Part shown: positions 29,523-43,733 of the stretch, one piece after another
Layout of the letters: each line of letters opens with the position of its first letter
Numbering within the stretch: the first letter of the stretch is position 1
Position numbers and translations under genes: made by a program
Assembly: GCF_014836715.1 (NCBI RefSeq)
Contig: NZ_JACSQI010000004.1
Coordinates: 1 to 64,000 of the forward strand
Length of the DNA: 64,000 bases
Direction of reading: 5' to 3'
From: Escherichia whittamii
GTDB taxonomy: Bacteria; Pseudomonadota; Gammaproteobacteria; Enterobacterales; Enterobacteriaceae
The notes under the pieces: model-generated
What the model was told of the DNA's origin: nothing
What the model saw: the letters and a program-made list of their open reading frames with translations, nothing else
The model's database searches: none

Positions 29523-30077
29523 ATGAACGAGTTTTCTATCCTGTGTCGTGTACTGGGGTCACTTTATTACCGCCAACCGCAGGACCCTTTACTGGTTCCG
29601 CTGTTTACCCTGATTCGTGAGGGAAAATTGGCAGCGAGCTGGCCACTGGAGCAGGATGAGTTGCTGGCGCGTTTGCAGAAAAGTTGTGATATGGCGCAAG
29701 TGTCTGCCGACTACAATGCGCTGTTTATCGGCGATGAAAGTGCAGTACCGCCTTATCGCAGCGCCTGGGTTGAGGGCGCGACGGAAGCGGAAGTGCGTGC
29801 TTTTCTTTCAGAACGCGGGATGCCGTTAGCAGATACGCCAGCAGATCACATCGGCACGTTGTTGCTCGCGGCTTCCTGGCTGGAAGATCAGTCAACGGAG
29901 GATGAAAGCGAAGCACTGGAAACGCTGTTCAGCGAGTATCTGTTGCCGTGGTGTGGCGCATTTCTCGGTAAAATTGAGGCCCATGCAACCACGCCGTTCT
30001 GGCGCACTATGGCACCACTGACTCGCGATGCTATCGGCGCAATGTGGGACGAACTCGAGGAAGAAAAAGAAGAATAA
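29523..30077 (+). CDS. ycdY: TorD-family chaperone YcdY
   Basis: 184-aa all-helical TorD/DmsD-family protein. The conserved motif EGATEAEVRAFL followed by PADHIGTLLLAASWLEDQ lies near residues 84-125. TorD members usually help insert molybdenum cofactor. YcdY instead supports Zn loading of YcdX, consistent with their adjacency. No signal peptide. The acidic Glu-rich C-terminus EELEEEKEE ends the protein. Confidence 0.93.
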   Translation: MNEFSILCRVLGSLYYRQPQDPLLVPLFTLIREGKLAASWPLEQDELLARLQKSCDMAQVSADYNALFIGDESAVPPYRSAWVEGATEAEVRAFLSERGMPLADTPADHIGTLLLAASWLEDQSTEDESEALETLFSEYLLPWCGAFLGKIEAHATTPFWRTMAPLTRDAIGAMWDELEEEKEE

Positions 30078-30178
30078 ATGTGATAATGGTCACTCATTAG
30101 TGCAACACCAAACTCTACGTTGCATAAAATGTGTGCTCGATCTCATTCATGGGTGCGTTTTCTGTTATCATTCGCGAC

Positions 30179-30670
30179 ATGAACATACTTCTCTCTATTG
30201 CAATCACAACGGGCATTCTCTCCGGTATCTGGGGATGGGTGGCCGTTTCCCTTGGTTTACTCAGCTGGGCTGGTTTCCTTGGCTGCACGGCCTACTTTGC
30301 CTGTCCACAAGGAGGCCTGAAAGGGTTGGCGATCTCCGCTGCAACGCTGTTTAGCGGTGTGGTGTGGGCAATGGTCATCATTTACGGTAGTGCTCTGGCA
30401 CCCCATCTGGAAATAGTTGGCTATGTCATGACTGGCATTGTTGCTTTCCTGATGTGTATTCAGGCCAAACAGCTATTGCTGTCATTTGTTCCGGGTACGT
30501 TTATCGGCGCGTGTGCGACGTTTGCCGCGCAGGGGAACTGGAAGCTGGTATTGCCATCTCTGGCGGTTGGGCTGGTGTTTGGTTACGCGATGAAAAACAG
30601 TGGGCTCTGGTTGGCAGCGCGCAGTGCTAAGGCCGCTCACCATGAACAACAAGTAAAAAATAAAGCGTGA
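30179..30670 (+). CDS. ycdZ: DUF1097 inner membrane protein YcdZ
   Basis: 163-aa membrane protein with about five hydrophobic segments and a cytoplasmic His/Lys-rich tail. Start chosen at the ATG at 30179 (MNILLSIAITTGIL), the K-12 length; an ORF start 16 codons earlier reads through sequence with no SD. Function unknown. It has a 101-bp gap from ycdY and its own upstream region, so it may be separately transcribed. A hairpin follows at the stop codon. Confidence 0.92.
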   Translation: MNILLSIAITTGILSGIWGWVAVSLGLLSWAGFLGCTAYFACPQGGLKGLAISAATLFSGVVWAMVIIYGSALAPHLEIVGYVMTGIVAFLMCIQAKQLLLSFVPGTFIGACATFAAQGNWKLVLPSLAVGLVFGYAMKNSGLWLAARSAKAAHHEQQVKNKA

Positions 30671-30687
30671 GAGAATCACGCTTTATA
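30661..30687 (+). terminator. ycdZ terminator-like hairpin
   Basis: 10-bp stem TAAAGCGTGA / TCACGCTTTA with a 5-nt loop, overlapping the ycdZ stop. The downstream T run is short (ATATTG). Confidence 0.6.
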
Positions 30688-30716
30688 TTGAATACGTAAA
30701 AGCCGGATTAAAAAGG

Positions 30717-30766
30717 ACTGCACCCCAAAAGTTGGACACCCAACTGATTAAGGTGCAGTTTTTTAT
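30717..30766 (-). terminator. csgG downstream hairpin resembling an IS3-family end
   Basis: Minus strand: ACTGCACC ... GGTGCAGT followed by CCTTTTT, with an inner hairpin AGTTGG-GTGT-CCAACT. It is placed to terminate csgDEFG 4 bp after the csgG stop. The plus-strand order CTGCACCCCAAAAGTTGGACA is like the terminal inverted repeats of some IS3-family elements, so it may be an insertion-sequence relic used as a terminator. No transposase sequence accompanies it. Confidence 0.55.
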
Positions 30767-30769
30767 GGA

Positions 30770-31603
30770 TCAGGATTCCGGCGGCACTGACAGATGGCGG
30801 TATTTCACCAGAATGTCATTCTGCCGATCTGCTTTATTCTGCAAATCCCACAGACCGCGGTCGATACCATCATTAATCAGGAAGATAACACCGGTTTCAA
30901 TCGCAGACATCAGGCATAGCATAACGGGTTCGTTCGAGGTATATCCTACTTCCCCTTCCAGTAACCGCTGGTAGTCGATAAAGCGGAAGACACCGGCCTG
31001 GACTTCATAGGAAAGAATGGTCTTACTGGTGTTCACTGATGACAGGATTTCACCGGTGCTAACATTAACGACACGCAAGTTCACCGCGATTTGGTCAAGT
31101 TGGTACTGCGTATCGGCGCCAATACCGAAATATCTCGCCCCGGCACCGCCCGATTTCACGTTACTTTCATAACCAATAATCGACCCTTCAACCATGATAT
31201 TGGCTGCCGTCAGCGACTGTAGCGGGATCCGGTTATTGAGCGCAACGGTGCCATTTTCCTGTGCCGCACGAATAATCTTACGTTCGTTCAGTAAGTTTTG
31301 TAGGCCCTGACGCTCCAGCGGTACAAACCAACGCGAATCTTTCAATGCGGTGACCAGCATTGCGGTCGCGCTTTGCGGAACTGCGGTGGAGAAGTTACTA
31401 GCCGGATAAGGTTTAAATTGTCCAGTTTCATCCTGGATGTTGTATACCGAAACAAAGATTTTGCCCGTTGGCGAAGGCAAATGGGTTAAATCTTTGTAGC
31501 TTTGAGCTCGAGGCATTAATGTCGGCTTGGCGGCTTCTTTTGGTGGTGCTGTTAAGCATCCACTCAGCAACATGACTGCAACCAAAACAAATAAGCGCTG
31601 CAT
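30770..31603 (-). CDS. csgG: curli secretion channel lipoprotein CsgG
   Basis: 277-aa outer-membrane lipoprotein. Nine copies form the curli export channel. Lipobox LLSGC puts the lipidated Cys at residue 16. The constriction-loop region (YESNVKSGGAG, FxxID) and the C-terminal domain ending YRHLSVPPES are intact. Last gene of csgDEFG, 25 bp after csgF. It works with CsgE (plug) and CsgF (anchor) to export CsgA and CsgB. Confidence 0.97.
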   Translation of the reverse strand: MQRLFVLVAVMLLSGCLTAPPKEAAKPTLMPRAQSYKDLTHLPSPTGKIFVSVYNIQDETGQFKPYPASNFSTAVPQSATAMLVTALKDSRWFVPLERQGLQNLLNERKIIRAAQENGTVALNNRIPLQSLTAANIMVEGSIIGYESNVKSGGAGARYFGIGADTQYQLDQIAVNLRVVNVSTGEILSSVNTSKTILSYEVQAGVFRFIDYQRLLEGEVGYTSNEPVMLCLMSAIETGVIFLINDGIDRGLWDLQNKADRQNDILVKYRHLSVPPES

Positions 31604-31628
31604 ATTATTTTCCTTACAAAGCTGGGGC

Positions 31629-32045
31629 TTAAAAATCGGTTGAGTTATTTTGTAATCCCGAAACCTGAATCGTGGACGTTTGACCCGTTTTACGATCGGT
31701 TACGTTCAGTTGCAGCTGACCATCCCGGTTGGCAATATCGACAATATATTCGTTAGTCACCATTCGTCCTGGCTGACCCGTATTAATATTTGTCAACAGC
31801 CCACCTAATATTTGTGACTGAATGGCTTGGGTGAAGTTATCTAACGCCGAGGGCGTTTCAATACCAAAGTCATCATCATAACTTGGGTCTTTATACGAGT
31901 TCTGTGCCTGGGCGCTGTTTAGTAAAAAAGCACCATTATTGGGGTTGCCACCAAAATTAGGATTGCGGAACTGGAAGGTCATATTCCCGGCCCAACTTAT
32001 TGGCGAAATTAGCATGAGTAGAATTACTGCATGTTTGACACGCAT
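31629..32045 (-). CDS. csgF: curli assembly factor CsgF
   Basis: 138-aa secreted factor that binds the CsgG pore mouth and attaches the nucleator CsgB to the surface. Signal peptide [19 protein letters not shown], then the mature [20 protein letters not shown]-terminus that inserts into CsgG. Start: the ATG at 32045 rather than an in-frame start 11 codons upstream that overlaps csgE. Small changes from K-12 include E/D and T/L substitutions in the middle. Confidence 0.96.
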   Translation of the reverse strand: MRVKHAVILLMLISPISWAGNMTFQFRNPNFGGNPNNGAFLLNSAQAQNSYKDPSYDDDFGIETPSALDNFTQAIQSQILGGLLTNINTGQPGRMVTNEYIVDIANRDGQLQLNVTDRKTGQTSTIQVSGLQNNSTDF

Positions 32046-32067
32046 TGCAGCCTCCGGACAATTTAAT

Positions 32068-32457
32068 TTAAAATTCATCAGGCGCTAAATCGCCCGTACT
32101 CAGTAAAGCCTGACTAATCTGTCGACGGTTCAGTGCTTCTTCAGTTTGTGCCAGTGCAAAGACAACAGTTTTCTCGAAGTCTCTTTTCAATGGGAATAAA
32201 AATGTCTGGAAAATAACGTCCTGATTTACCGTTATGGTGATCCAGCTTCCCCATCGTGCACTGGGTCTTTCATTAATCGTCAAGTTCCCGGTATAGCTAC
32301 TTTCCCATTTATCACTAAAGGCACGATAAAAATCGTGTCCAATGGATGAAACAGTATGGTCAGTTAACAATCCCGGTACTTCTACCTCTACGGCGTGAGC
32401 ATTCCCGGCAGCGAAGAGAATATTCGCTGCGACAATCCAGCATAAATAACGTTTCAT
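32068..32457 (-). CDS. csgE: curli secretion specificity factor CsgE
   Basis: 129-aa periplasmic protein, signal peptide [22 protein letters not shown]. It forms a ring that caps CsgG and selects curli subunits. The conserved core [21 protein letters not shown] and the C-terminal [12 protein letters not shown] are present. It starts 4 bp after the csgD stop, so it is coupled to csgD expression. Confidence 0.96.
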   Translation of the reverse strand: MKRYLCWIVAANILFAAGNAHAVEVEVPGLLTDHTVSSIGHDFYRAFSDKWESSYTGNLTINERPSARWGSWITITVNQDVIFQTFLFPLKRDFEKTVVFALAQTEEALNRRQISQALLSTGDLAPDEF

Positions 32458-32461
32458 GGCT

Positions 32462-33112
32462 TTATCGCCTGAGGTTATCGTTTGCCCATGAGACTGCTTG
32501 AGTCCGGTTTTTGACTGCTATCTTCTTGAAAAGATTATAAAGATGCGTTTTAACCGTATTTTCGCTGATGAACAGCGAACGAGCAATCTCGTTATTGGAG
32601 GCGCCGATACGCAGTTTATTAAGGATCTCTTTTTCCCTATGAGTAAGGAGGGCAGATTCCGTGCTGTTATAACGATAGTTACCTGAATGTGTGATCAGAT
32701 AGCTGGCAAGTTTTTGCGTAAAGTAGCATTCCCCGCGTAAGACGCCTTGCAACCCATTGATGACGCGTTCTTGATCCTCCATGGCGTAAAAAACACCGTT
32801 GATATGAGGCCAGTTTTCAATGTCGCGGTACGGGTAATCGTCTGGAGTATTTAACAACAGTGTTTTGATGTTGTTGTGTTTTCTGCTTAATGTATCCTGC
32901 CAGTAATGGATGAGTTTTTTATCTGCTTCCATCATATCCAACAGAATAATGCAGCCAGAAGATATATCGTCCAGAGAACGTTGAATGTTATGTAGTTTTC
33001 CTGTGATTGCCAGCGATTGTTTTAAATGCTGCAATAACGCAGTCGCCTGCAATGAAGGTTTAGTGATTAACAGTAATGTATGACCATGAATACTATGGAC
33101 TTCATTAAACAT
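32462..33112 (-). CDS. csgD: curli and biofilm master regulator CsgD
   Basis: 216-aa LuxR/FixJ-type transcription factor. N-terminal receiver-like domain lacking the usual phospho-acceptor set; C-terminal HTH from about residue 150 ([32 protein letters not shown]). It activates csgBAC by binding upstream of csgB (box at 33734) and activates cellulose synthesis through dgcC. First gene of csgDEFG. It is read from the long divergent intergenic region, where OmpR, RpoS, H-NS, IHF and others act in E. coli. Confidence 0.97.
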   Translation of the reverse strand: MFNEVHSIHGHTLLLITKPSLQATALLQHLKQSLAITGKLHNIQRSLDDISSGCIILLDMMEADKKLIHYWQDTLSRKHNNIKTLLLNTPDDYPYRDIENWPHINGVFYAMEDQERVINGLQGVLRGECYFTQKLASYLITHSGNYRYNSTESALLTHREKEILNKLRIGASNNEIARSLFISENTVKTHLYNLFKKIAVKNRTQAVSWANDNLRR

Positions 33113-33869
33113 GATGAAACCCCGCTCTTTTTATTAATCGCACACCTGACAGCTGCCTTTATTCAATAAAGGCACCAGAAGTACTGACAGATGTTGCACT
33201 GCTGTGTGTAGTAATAAATCAACCCTAAATGGGTAAAAAATAAAACTAATGGATTACATCTGATTTCAATCTAGCCATTACAAATCTTAAATCAAGTGTT
33301 AAACGTGTAACAGGATGTAACACGGTATTTAAAATCGTTAAAATTAAGGAATCATTAAGTCTGGTAATGATAGAAAAGTTGTACATATAGCTTTTATTGC
33401 ACAATTTTGAAAAGTCATACAAATATACGTAACTGAATGATTAATTTAATAATATTTATTTATTTCTGGTCCTTTTGTTGCGCTAAAATTGTCTGTATTT
33501 TCAGAATCTCTTCATGGACAAATTTTTGCTGCAAAAAGACGATGTTTGTGACGGCTTGTCAGGCAAACATATCGAAGGAGTCTTCGTGAATCATGGGAAG
33601 AGATAGTTTGTCGAATTTTCGCGGTCAAAAAACGAAGGTTCAAAAGCAAACAAAATAATTTTTGCGTAAATAACAGCGTATTTACGCGAGTTTTAATACT
33701 TTGGCATGAGTAAAAAAAGAAAAATACAACGCGCGGGTGAGTTATTAAAAATATTTCCGCAGACATACTTTCCATCGTAACGCAGCGTTAACAAAAAACG
33801 GTTTGCGTTAACAACCAAGTTGAAATGATTTAAATTTCTTAAATGTACGACCAGGTCCAGGGTGACAAC
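33113..33869. promoter_or_regulatory. csgD-csgB divergent regulatory region
   Basis: 757 bp without a gene, very AT-rich (many A/T tracts at 33240-33700). In E. coli the equivalent region is among the largest and most regulated intergenic segments, with a csgD 5' leader of about 150 nt targeted by several small RNAs. Here that leader would span roughly 33113-33260. I can assign the CsgD box but not individual OmpR, IHF or H-NS sites with confidence. Confidence 0.8.
33734..33744 (+). promoter_or_regulatory. CsgD binding box upstream of csgB
   Basis: CGGGTGAGTTA exactly fits the reported CsgD consensus CGGGTGAGNTA and lies 126 bp upstream of the csgB start. Confidence 0.8.
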
Positions 33870-34325
33870 ATGAAAAACAGATTGTTATTTATGATGTTAA
33901 CAGTACTGGGTGCGCCTGGGATTGCAGCCGCGGCAGGTTATGATTTAGCTAATTCAGAGTATAACTTTGCGGTAAATGAATTGAGTAAGTCTTCATTTAA
34001 TCAGGCAGCCATAATTGGTCAAGCTGGCGCTAATAATAGTGCACAGTTACGGCAGGGAGGCTCTAAACTTTTGTCGGTTGTTTCGCAAGATGGTAATAAC
34101 AACCGGGCAAGGATTGACCAGACAGGAGATTATAACCTTGCGTATATTGATCAGGCGGGCAATGCCAACGATGCCAGTATTTCGCAAGGCGCATATGGTA
34201 ATACTGCAATGATTATCCAGAAAGGTTCTGGTAATAAAGCAAATATTACGCAGCATGGTACTCAAAAAACGGCAATTGTAGTGCAGAGACAGTCGCAAAT
34301 GGCTATTCGCGTAACACAGCGTTAA
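33870..34325 (+). CDS. csgB: curli nucleator CsgB
   Basis: 151-aa minor curlin that templates CsgA polymerisation on the cell surface. Signal peptide MKNRLLFMMLTVLGAPGIAAA. Five imperfect repeats of about 22 residues follow the SxxxxQxGxxNxA pattern. The last is basic (VVQRQSQMAIRVTQR), a feature of CsgB needed for surface attachment. Start: the ATG at 33870 with GGGTGAC upstream; an in-frame ATG nine codons earlier lacks support. csgA follows after 40 bp. Confidence 0.97.
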   Translation: MKNRLLFMMLTVLGAPGIAAAAGYDLANSEYNFAVNELSKSSFNQAAIIGQAGANNSAQLRQGGSKLLSVVSQDGNNNRARIDQTGDYNLAYIDQAGNANDASISQGAYGNTAMIIQKGSGNKANITQHGTQKTAIVVQRQSQMAIRVTQR

Positions 34326-34365
34326 TTTCCATTCGACTTTTAAATCAATCCGATGGGGGTTTTAC

Positions 34366-34824
34366 ATGAAACTTTTAAAAGTAGCAGCAATTGCAGCAAT
34401 CGTATTCTCTGGTAGCGCTCTGGCAGGTTCTATTCCTCAGTACGGCGGCGGCGGCGGCAACCACGGTGGCGGCGGCAATAACAGCGGTCCGAATTCAGAG
34501 CTGAATATTTACCAGCACGGTGGCGGTAACTCTGCTGTTGCATTGCAGGCTGATGCCCGCAACTCTGACCTGACGATTACCCAGCACGGCGGCGGTAACG
34601 GCGCAGATGTTGGACAAGGTTCTGATGACAGCTCAATTGAACTGACCCAGCGTGGCTTCGGTAACAGCGCCACTCTTGATCAGTGGAACGGTAAGAACTC
34701 TGAAATGACTGTTAAACAGTTCGGTGGTGGCAACGGTGCAGCAGTTGACCAGACTGCATCTAACTCCAGCGTCAACGTAACTCAGGTTGGCTTTGGTAAC
34801 AACGCGACCGCTCATCAGTACTAA
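34366..34824 (+). CDS. csgA: major curlin CsgA
   Basis: 152-aa amyloid subunit, one residue longer than the 151-aa K-12 form through an extra glycine in the N-terminal GGGGG run. Signal peptide ends SGSALA. N22 region SIPQYGGGGGNHGGGG, then five amyloid repeats with Gln/Asn ladders (SELNIYQHGGGNSA, SDLTITQHGGGNGA, SSIELTQRGFGNSA, SEMTVKQFGGGNGA, SSVNVTQVGFGNNA). Repeats 2-5 equal K-12 almost exactly; changes cluster in N22 and repeat 1 (for example Y to H in YQHGG). Confidence 0.98.
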   Translation: MKLLKVAAIAAIVFSGSALAGSIPQYGGGGGNHGGGGNNSGPNSELNIYQHGGGNSAVALQADARNSDLTITQHGGGNGADVGQGSDDSSIELTQRGFGNSATLDQWNGKNSEMTVKQFGGGNGAAVDQTASNSSVNVTQVGFGNNATAHQY

Positions 34825-34845
34825 TACAGAATTTGTATGACAGAA

Positions 34846-34870
34846 ACAGGGCGTAAGCCCTGTTTTTTTT
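34846..34870 (+). terminator. terminator after csgA
   Basis: ACAGGGC-GTAA-GCCCTGT followed by eight T. It lies between csgA and csgC and would limit csgC expression relative to csgA. Confidence 0.85.
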
Positions 34871-34882
34871 CGGGAGAATAGT

Positions 34883-35215
34883 ATGAACGCGTTATTACTT
34901 CTCGCGGCGCTTTCCAGCCAGATAACCTTTAATACAACCCAGCAAGGTGACATGTACACCATTATTCCTGAAGTTACTCTGACGCAATCATGCCTGTGCC
35001 GGGTGCAAATATTGTCTCTGCGTGAAGGCAGTTCAGGCCAAAGCCAGACCAAACAAGAAAAGACCCTCTCATTGCCCGCTAATCAACCCATTGCCTTGAC
35101 GAAGTTGAGTTTAAATATTTCCCCGGACGATCGGGTGAAAATAGTTGTTACTGTTTCTGATGGACAGTCACTTCATTTATCACAACAATGGCCGTCTTCT
35201 TCAGAAAAGTCTTAA
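34883..35215 (+). CDS. csgC: curli amyloid inhibitor CsgC
   Basis: 110-aa periplasmic Ig-like protein that blocks CsgA aggregation before export. Short signal-like N-terminus MNALLLLAALSSQ. CxC motif in QSCLCRVQILS near residues 37-44 is present. It is separated from csgA by the hairpin at 34846. Confidence 0.96.
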   Translation: MNALLLLAALSSQITFNTTQQGDMYTIIPEVTLTQSCLCRVQILSLREGSSGQSQTKQEKTLSLPANQPIALTKLSLNISPDDRVKIVVTVSDGQSLHLSQQWPSSSEKS

Positions 35216-35305
35216 TTCTTTGAAATATCGGGCATAAGATGAATCTGGAGAGAATGGTTTGCTGCGAATCGGCCAATCTGAAAGTATGGATAACACCACC
35301 CCTCA

Positions 35306-35648
<343 letters not shown>

Positions 35649-35742
35649 GTTTCTGAATCACTCACGTTGCTGACAAGAAAAATGCGATTTCGCTAAAAAC
35701 CCTGCTGTACACTTAAGAAACAAGATGGTGTAAGGAGGCGTT

Positions 35743-36276
35743 ATGAAATCGCGTATTCATGTTGTACAGGGCGATATTACCAAACTGGCCGTTGATGTGA
35801 TTGTTAATGCGGCAAATCCATCATTGATGGGGGGAGGGGGCGTCGATGGCGCTATACATCGCGCTGCCGGTCCGGCGCTGCTGGATGCCTGTTTAAAAGT
35901 CAGACAACAGCAGGGTGATTGCCCTACGGGACACGCAGTAATTACCCTTGCAGGCGATCTCCCCGCCAAAGCTGTTGTACATACCGTTGGACCAGTGTGG
36001 CGCGGCGGAGAACAAAATGAAGATCAGCTATTGCAGGATGCCTATCTCAATAGCCTGCGACTGGTGGCGGCGAACAGTTATACATCGGTAGCTTTTCCTG
36101 CCATTAGTACGGGTGTTTATGGATACCCACGCGCTGCAGCGGCTGAAATAGCAGTAAAAACCGTTTCGGAATTTATTACCCGTCACGCTTTACCCGAGCA
36201 GGTATACTTTGTCTGTTATGATGAAGAAAACGCCCATCTCTACGAAAGACTCCTTACCCAACAAGGAGATGAATGA
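35743..36276 (+). CDS. ymdB: macrodomain protein YmdB (O-acetyl-ADP-ribose deacetylase, RNase III regulator)
   Basis: 177-aa macrodomain. Ligand-binding motifs: [25 protein letters not shown] (residues about 20-44) and [13 protein letters not shown]-like [16 protein letters not shown] near 119-134. It hydrolyses O-acetyl-ADP-ribose and is reported to inhibit RNase III. SD AAGGAG before the ATG. Its last codons overlap the clsC translation signals, and the two are known partners in cardiolipin synthesis. Confidence 0.96.
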   Translation: MKSRIHVVQGDITKLAVDVIVNAANPSLMGGGGVDGAIHRAAGPALLDACLKVRQQQGDCPTGHAVITLAGDLPAKAVVHTVGPVWRGGEQNEDQLLQDAYLNSLRLVAANSYTSVAFPAISTGVYGYPRAAAAEIAVKTVSEFITRHALPEQVYFVCYDEENAHLYERLLTQQGDE

Positions 36277-36277
36277 T

Positions 36278-37699
36278 TTGCCTCGGCTGGCGAGCGCGGT
36301 GTTGCCCTTGTGTTCGCAACATCCAGGACTGTGCGGCATTTTCCCCCTTGATAAAGGTCTGGATGCGTTTGCCGCACGTTACCGCCTGGCCGAAATGGCG
36401 GAACATACGCTGGATGTTCAGTATTACATCTGGCAGGACGATATGTCGGGGCGATTGCTGTTTTCGGCTCTGTTAGCCGCCGCGAAGCGTGGCGTTCGCG
36501 TTCGTTTGTTGCTTGATGACAACAATACACCCGGACTTGATGGCATTTTACGCTTGCTCGATAGTCATCCGCGGATTGAAGTTCGACTTTTCAATCCTTT
36601 CTCTTTTCGCCTGTTACGTCCGCTTGGTTATATCACCGATTTTTCTCGTCTCAATCGACGTATGCACAATAAGAGCTTTACCGTCGATGGCGTGGTGACG
36701 CTGGTGGGTGGGCGCAACGTTGGCGATGCCTATTTTGGTGCAGGAGAAGAGCCACTTTTTTCAGATTTAGATGTCCTGGCAATCGGGCCAGTTGTTGAGG
36801 ACGTCGCTGATGATTTCGCCCGCTACTGGTATTGCAAATCAGTTTCCTCCTTGCAGCATGTTCTGGATGTACCTGAAGGTGAAATGGCTGATCGTATTGA
36901 GCTACCCGCATCCTGGCATAATGACAGCATTACACATCGCTATTTGCGTAAACTGGGATCCAGCCCTTTTATGAATCAACTCGTTGAGGGTACGTTACCG
37001 CTTATTTGGGCAAAAACGCGTTTATTAAGTGATGATCCAGCGAAAGGGGAGGGTAAAGCAAAACGCCATTCCCTTCTGCCGCAGCGTCTGTTCGATATCA
37101 TGGGGTCACCCGGCGAGCGGATTGATATTATCTCTTCTTATTTTGTGCCGACGCGTGCAGGTGTGGCGCAACTGTTACGGATGGTAAGAAAAGGGGTAAA
37201 GATAGCGATCTTAACCAACTCACTTGCCGCTAATGATGTCGCTGTGGTGCATGCTGGCTACGCACGCTGGCGCAAAAAATTGCTCCGTTATGGCGTGGAA
37301 CTCTATGAACTGAAGCCAACGCGGGAACAACCAGGTACATTGCACGACCGTGGAATAACCGGGAATTCCGGGGCCAGTCTGCATGCCAAGACCTTCAGTA
37401 TTGATGGCAAAATTGTGTTTATTGGTTCATTCAATTTCGACCCGCGTTCAACATTACTCAACACTGAAATGGGCCTGGTAATAGAGAGCAAAACGCTGGC
37501 GCAGCTGATCGATAAACGCTTTATTCAGAGTCAGTATGATGCGGCCTGGCAGTTGCGTTTAGATCGGTGGGGACGGATTAACTGGGTCGATCGCCACGGG
37601 AAGGAAGAAATGATTCTCAAAAAAGAACCCGCAACCAGTTTCTTGAAGCGGGTTTTGGTCAGACTGGCGTCAATATTACCCGTTGAATGGTTATTGTAA
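36278..37699 (+). CDS. clsC: cardiolipin synthase C
   Basis: 473-aa phospholipase-D-superfamily enzyme that makes cardiolipin from phosphatidylethanolamine and phosphatidylglycerol with help from YmdB. Two HKD motifs: HNKSFTVDG near residue 130 and HAKTFSIDG near 370. Start: a TTG at 36278 gives the K-12 length (PRLASAVLPL) and lies nine bases after AAGGAG; the in-frame ATG at 36269 abuts that SD and would add three residues. It overlaps nothing but follows ymdB by 1 bp. Convergent with mdoC. Confidence 0.93.
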   Translation: MPRLASAVLPLCSQHPGLCGIFPLDKGLDAFAARYRLAEMAEHTLDVQYYIWQDDMSGRLLFSALLAAAKRGVRVRLLLDDNNTPGLDGILRLLDSHPRIEVRLFNPFSFRLLRPLGYITDFSRLNRRMHNKSFTVDGVVTLVGGRNVGDAYFGAGEEPLFSDLDVLAIGPVVEDVADDFARYWYCKSVSSLQHVLDVPEGEMADRIELPASWHNDSITHRYLRKLGSSPFMNQLVEGTLPLIWAKTRLLSDDPAKGEGKAKRHSLLPQRLFDIMGSPGERIDIISSYFVPTRAGVAQLLRMVRKGVKIAILTNSLAANDVAVVHAGYARWRKKLLRYGVELYELKPTREQPGTLHDRGITGNSGASLHAKTFSIDGKIVFIGSFNFDPRSTLLNTEMGLVIESKTLAQLIDKRFIQSQYDAAWQLRLDRWGRINWVDRHGKEEMILKKEPATSFLKRVLVRLASILPVEWLL

Positions 37700-37706
37700 A
37701 CGTGAC

Positions 37707-38864
37707 TTAGCGGGCTGGCGCTTTATCATTCTCGCGCTTAATGGCCGGTTTTCCGGAGAACAAAAACTTAAACAATGGAATGCGTAAATGAATTTCATAC
37801 AGAATTATCGCAATCCCTATCACGAATATCAGGCCACAGAGGAATCCCAGCAGGTTTGACGTGATATGGGGCGTGATATACGCACCAAAAAAGAGCGTTA
37901 AAGGGTGGTGAACCAGATAAATAAACAGCGATGCGTTTACAAAATAGGTTACCCGAGCCGACTGGAAATTGAGCAGGCGGTGGCCAAAGGAGAAAACCAC
38001 ATTCACCATCCACAGGCCGAGTACCATCGTGATCACCGACTCGGTTTCATACATCCAGGCATCGCCGCTACCGTAACGTTGATTGAGCAAATATGCGACA
38101 AATGCCATTGCTGCAGCGAGCGTGCAACCACGAGAAGGTGTGGTAAACAAGGCTTTAAGATTAGGGAAAATAAAAGCTAATGCACCAAGGATAAAAAACG
38201 GCATATAAAACAGCGTCTGCATGAAAATAAAATTGAACATGCCATCGCTTAAAATAGGCGGGTAAACGATAAAGAGCGTTCTTCTTATTGCCGCATAGCC
38301 GATGCCGAGGCATAAGAAGATCACTGATAGTTTAGCCATTGAGAATTTTTTATTTTTGTTACCAGAATTATCTAAATTATTTTTAATACGCTTAAATATC
38401 CATATGCAAAGCGTCGTCATGACCACCAATACCAGTAAAAACCACAGGTGCGAAATTAATTCCCAGGCCAGTGTATTATACTTGTCATACAATGACAGGC
38501 CGGGCCAGCTTTCTGCTTTGCCTTTGACATACTGTAGCATAATGAATTGCGGCAAAGTCAGCAGAGGAATGGCCGTTAACATCGGGATCCCCACGCGTTC
38601 GACGCGAACTTTCCACCATTTTTTCAATGGGTAGCGTAAAAAAAGCATGTAGGAAAAATAACCAGAAATAACGAAGAATACCTGCATGCGGAACGAGTGG
38701 ATGAAATCGTTAAAAAGTGTCAGCCACCAGGACGGCTCTGCGCTGTTCACATGCCAGGTGTGGCTTGAATAGATTAAAGAAATATGAAAAGGGATCCCTA
38801 ACAACATCAACCAGGCGCGGATGGAGTCGAGGAAATATTCACGCTGCGCGGGTACTGGATTCAT
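37707..38864 (-). CDS. mdoC: glucan succinyltransferase OpgC
   Basis: 385-aa inner-membrane acyltransferase-3 family protein that adds succinyl groups to osmoregulated periplasmic glucans. About ten hydrophobic segments; the family histidine occurs in the first loop ([18 protein letters not shown] near residues 18-35). Convergent with clsC across 7 bp, divergent from mdoGH, whose glucan products it modifies. Confidence 0.95.
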   Translation of the reverse strand: MNPVPAQREYFLDSIRAWLMLLGIPFHISLIYSSHTWHVNSAEPSWWLTLFNDFIHSFRMQVFFVISGYFSYMLFLRYPLKKWWKVRVERVGIPMLTAIPLLTLPQFIMLQYVKGKAESWPGLSLYDKYNTLAWELISHLWFLLVLVVMTTLCIWIFKRIKNNLDNSGNKNKKFSMAKLSVIFLCLGIGYAAIRRTLFIVYPPILSDGMFNFIFMQTLFYMPFFILGALAFIFPNLKALFTTPSRGCTLAAAMAFVAYLLNQRYGSGDAWMYETESVITMVLGLWMVNVVFSFGHRLLNFQSARVTYFVNASLFIYLVHHPLTLFFGAYITPHITSNLLGFLCGLIFVIGIAIILYEIHLRIPLFKFLFSGKPAIKRENDKAPAR

Positions 38865-43329
<4,465 letters not shown>

Positions 43330-43338
43330 AAACGTAGT

Positions 43339-43439
<101 letters not shown>

Positions 43440-43454
43440 AAACAACGAGCCAAT

Positions 43455-43485
43455 AAAAATACCGGCGTAATGCCGGTATTTTTTT
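43455..43485 (+). terminator. mdoH operon terminator
   Basis: Stem AAAAATACCGGC / GCCGGTATTTTT with a 5-nt loop and a trailing T run, after the BIME and before yceK. Confidence 0.85.
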
Positions 43486-43501
43486 AGGAAAGAGGTATCA
43501 A

Positions 43502-43729
43502 ATGCGTTTCATTGTGGTAGGCATCATGGTTACCTTACTGAGTGGCTGTGGCAGCATCATTAGCCGCACTATACCGGGGCAGGGGCATGGCAACCAATAT
43601 TATCCCGGGGTGCAATGGGATGTTCGTGACTCCGCGTGGCGCTATGTTACGATCCTCGATCTGCCATTCTCCCTCGTCTTCGATACCTTACTGCTGCCCA
43701 TTGATATTCAACATGGGCCATATGAATGA
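43502..43729 (+). CDS. yceK: outer-membrane lipoprotein YceK (DUF1375)
   Basis: 75-aa lipoprotein. Lipobox LLSGC (Cys16) after a basic hydrophobic signal, then a conserved GxGxxxYYPGVQWD segment. Function unknown. SD GAAAGAGG upstream. Convergent with msyB. Confidence 0.93.
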   Translation: MRFIVVGIMVTLLSGCGSIISRTIPGQGHGNQYYPGVQWDVRDSAWRYVTILDLPFSLVFDTLLLPIDIQHGPYE

Positions 43730-43733
43730 GTCA

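Noticed and set aside
32498-32686. Plus-strand ORF inside csgD
   Set aside because: Shadow frame of a conserved gene, no SD and no independent support.
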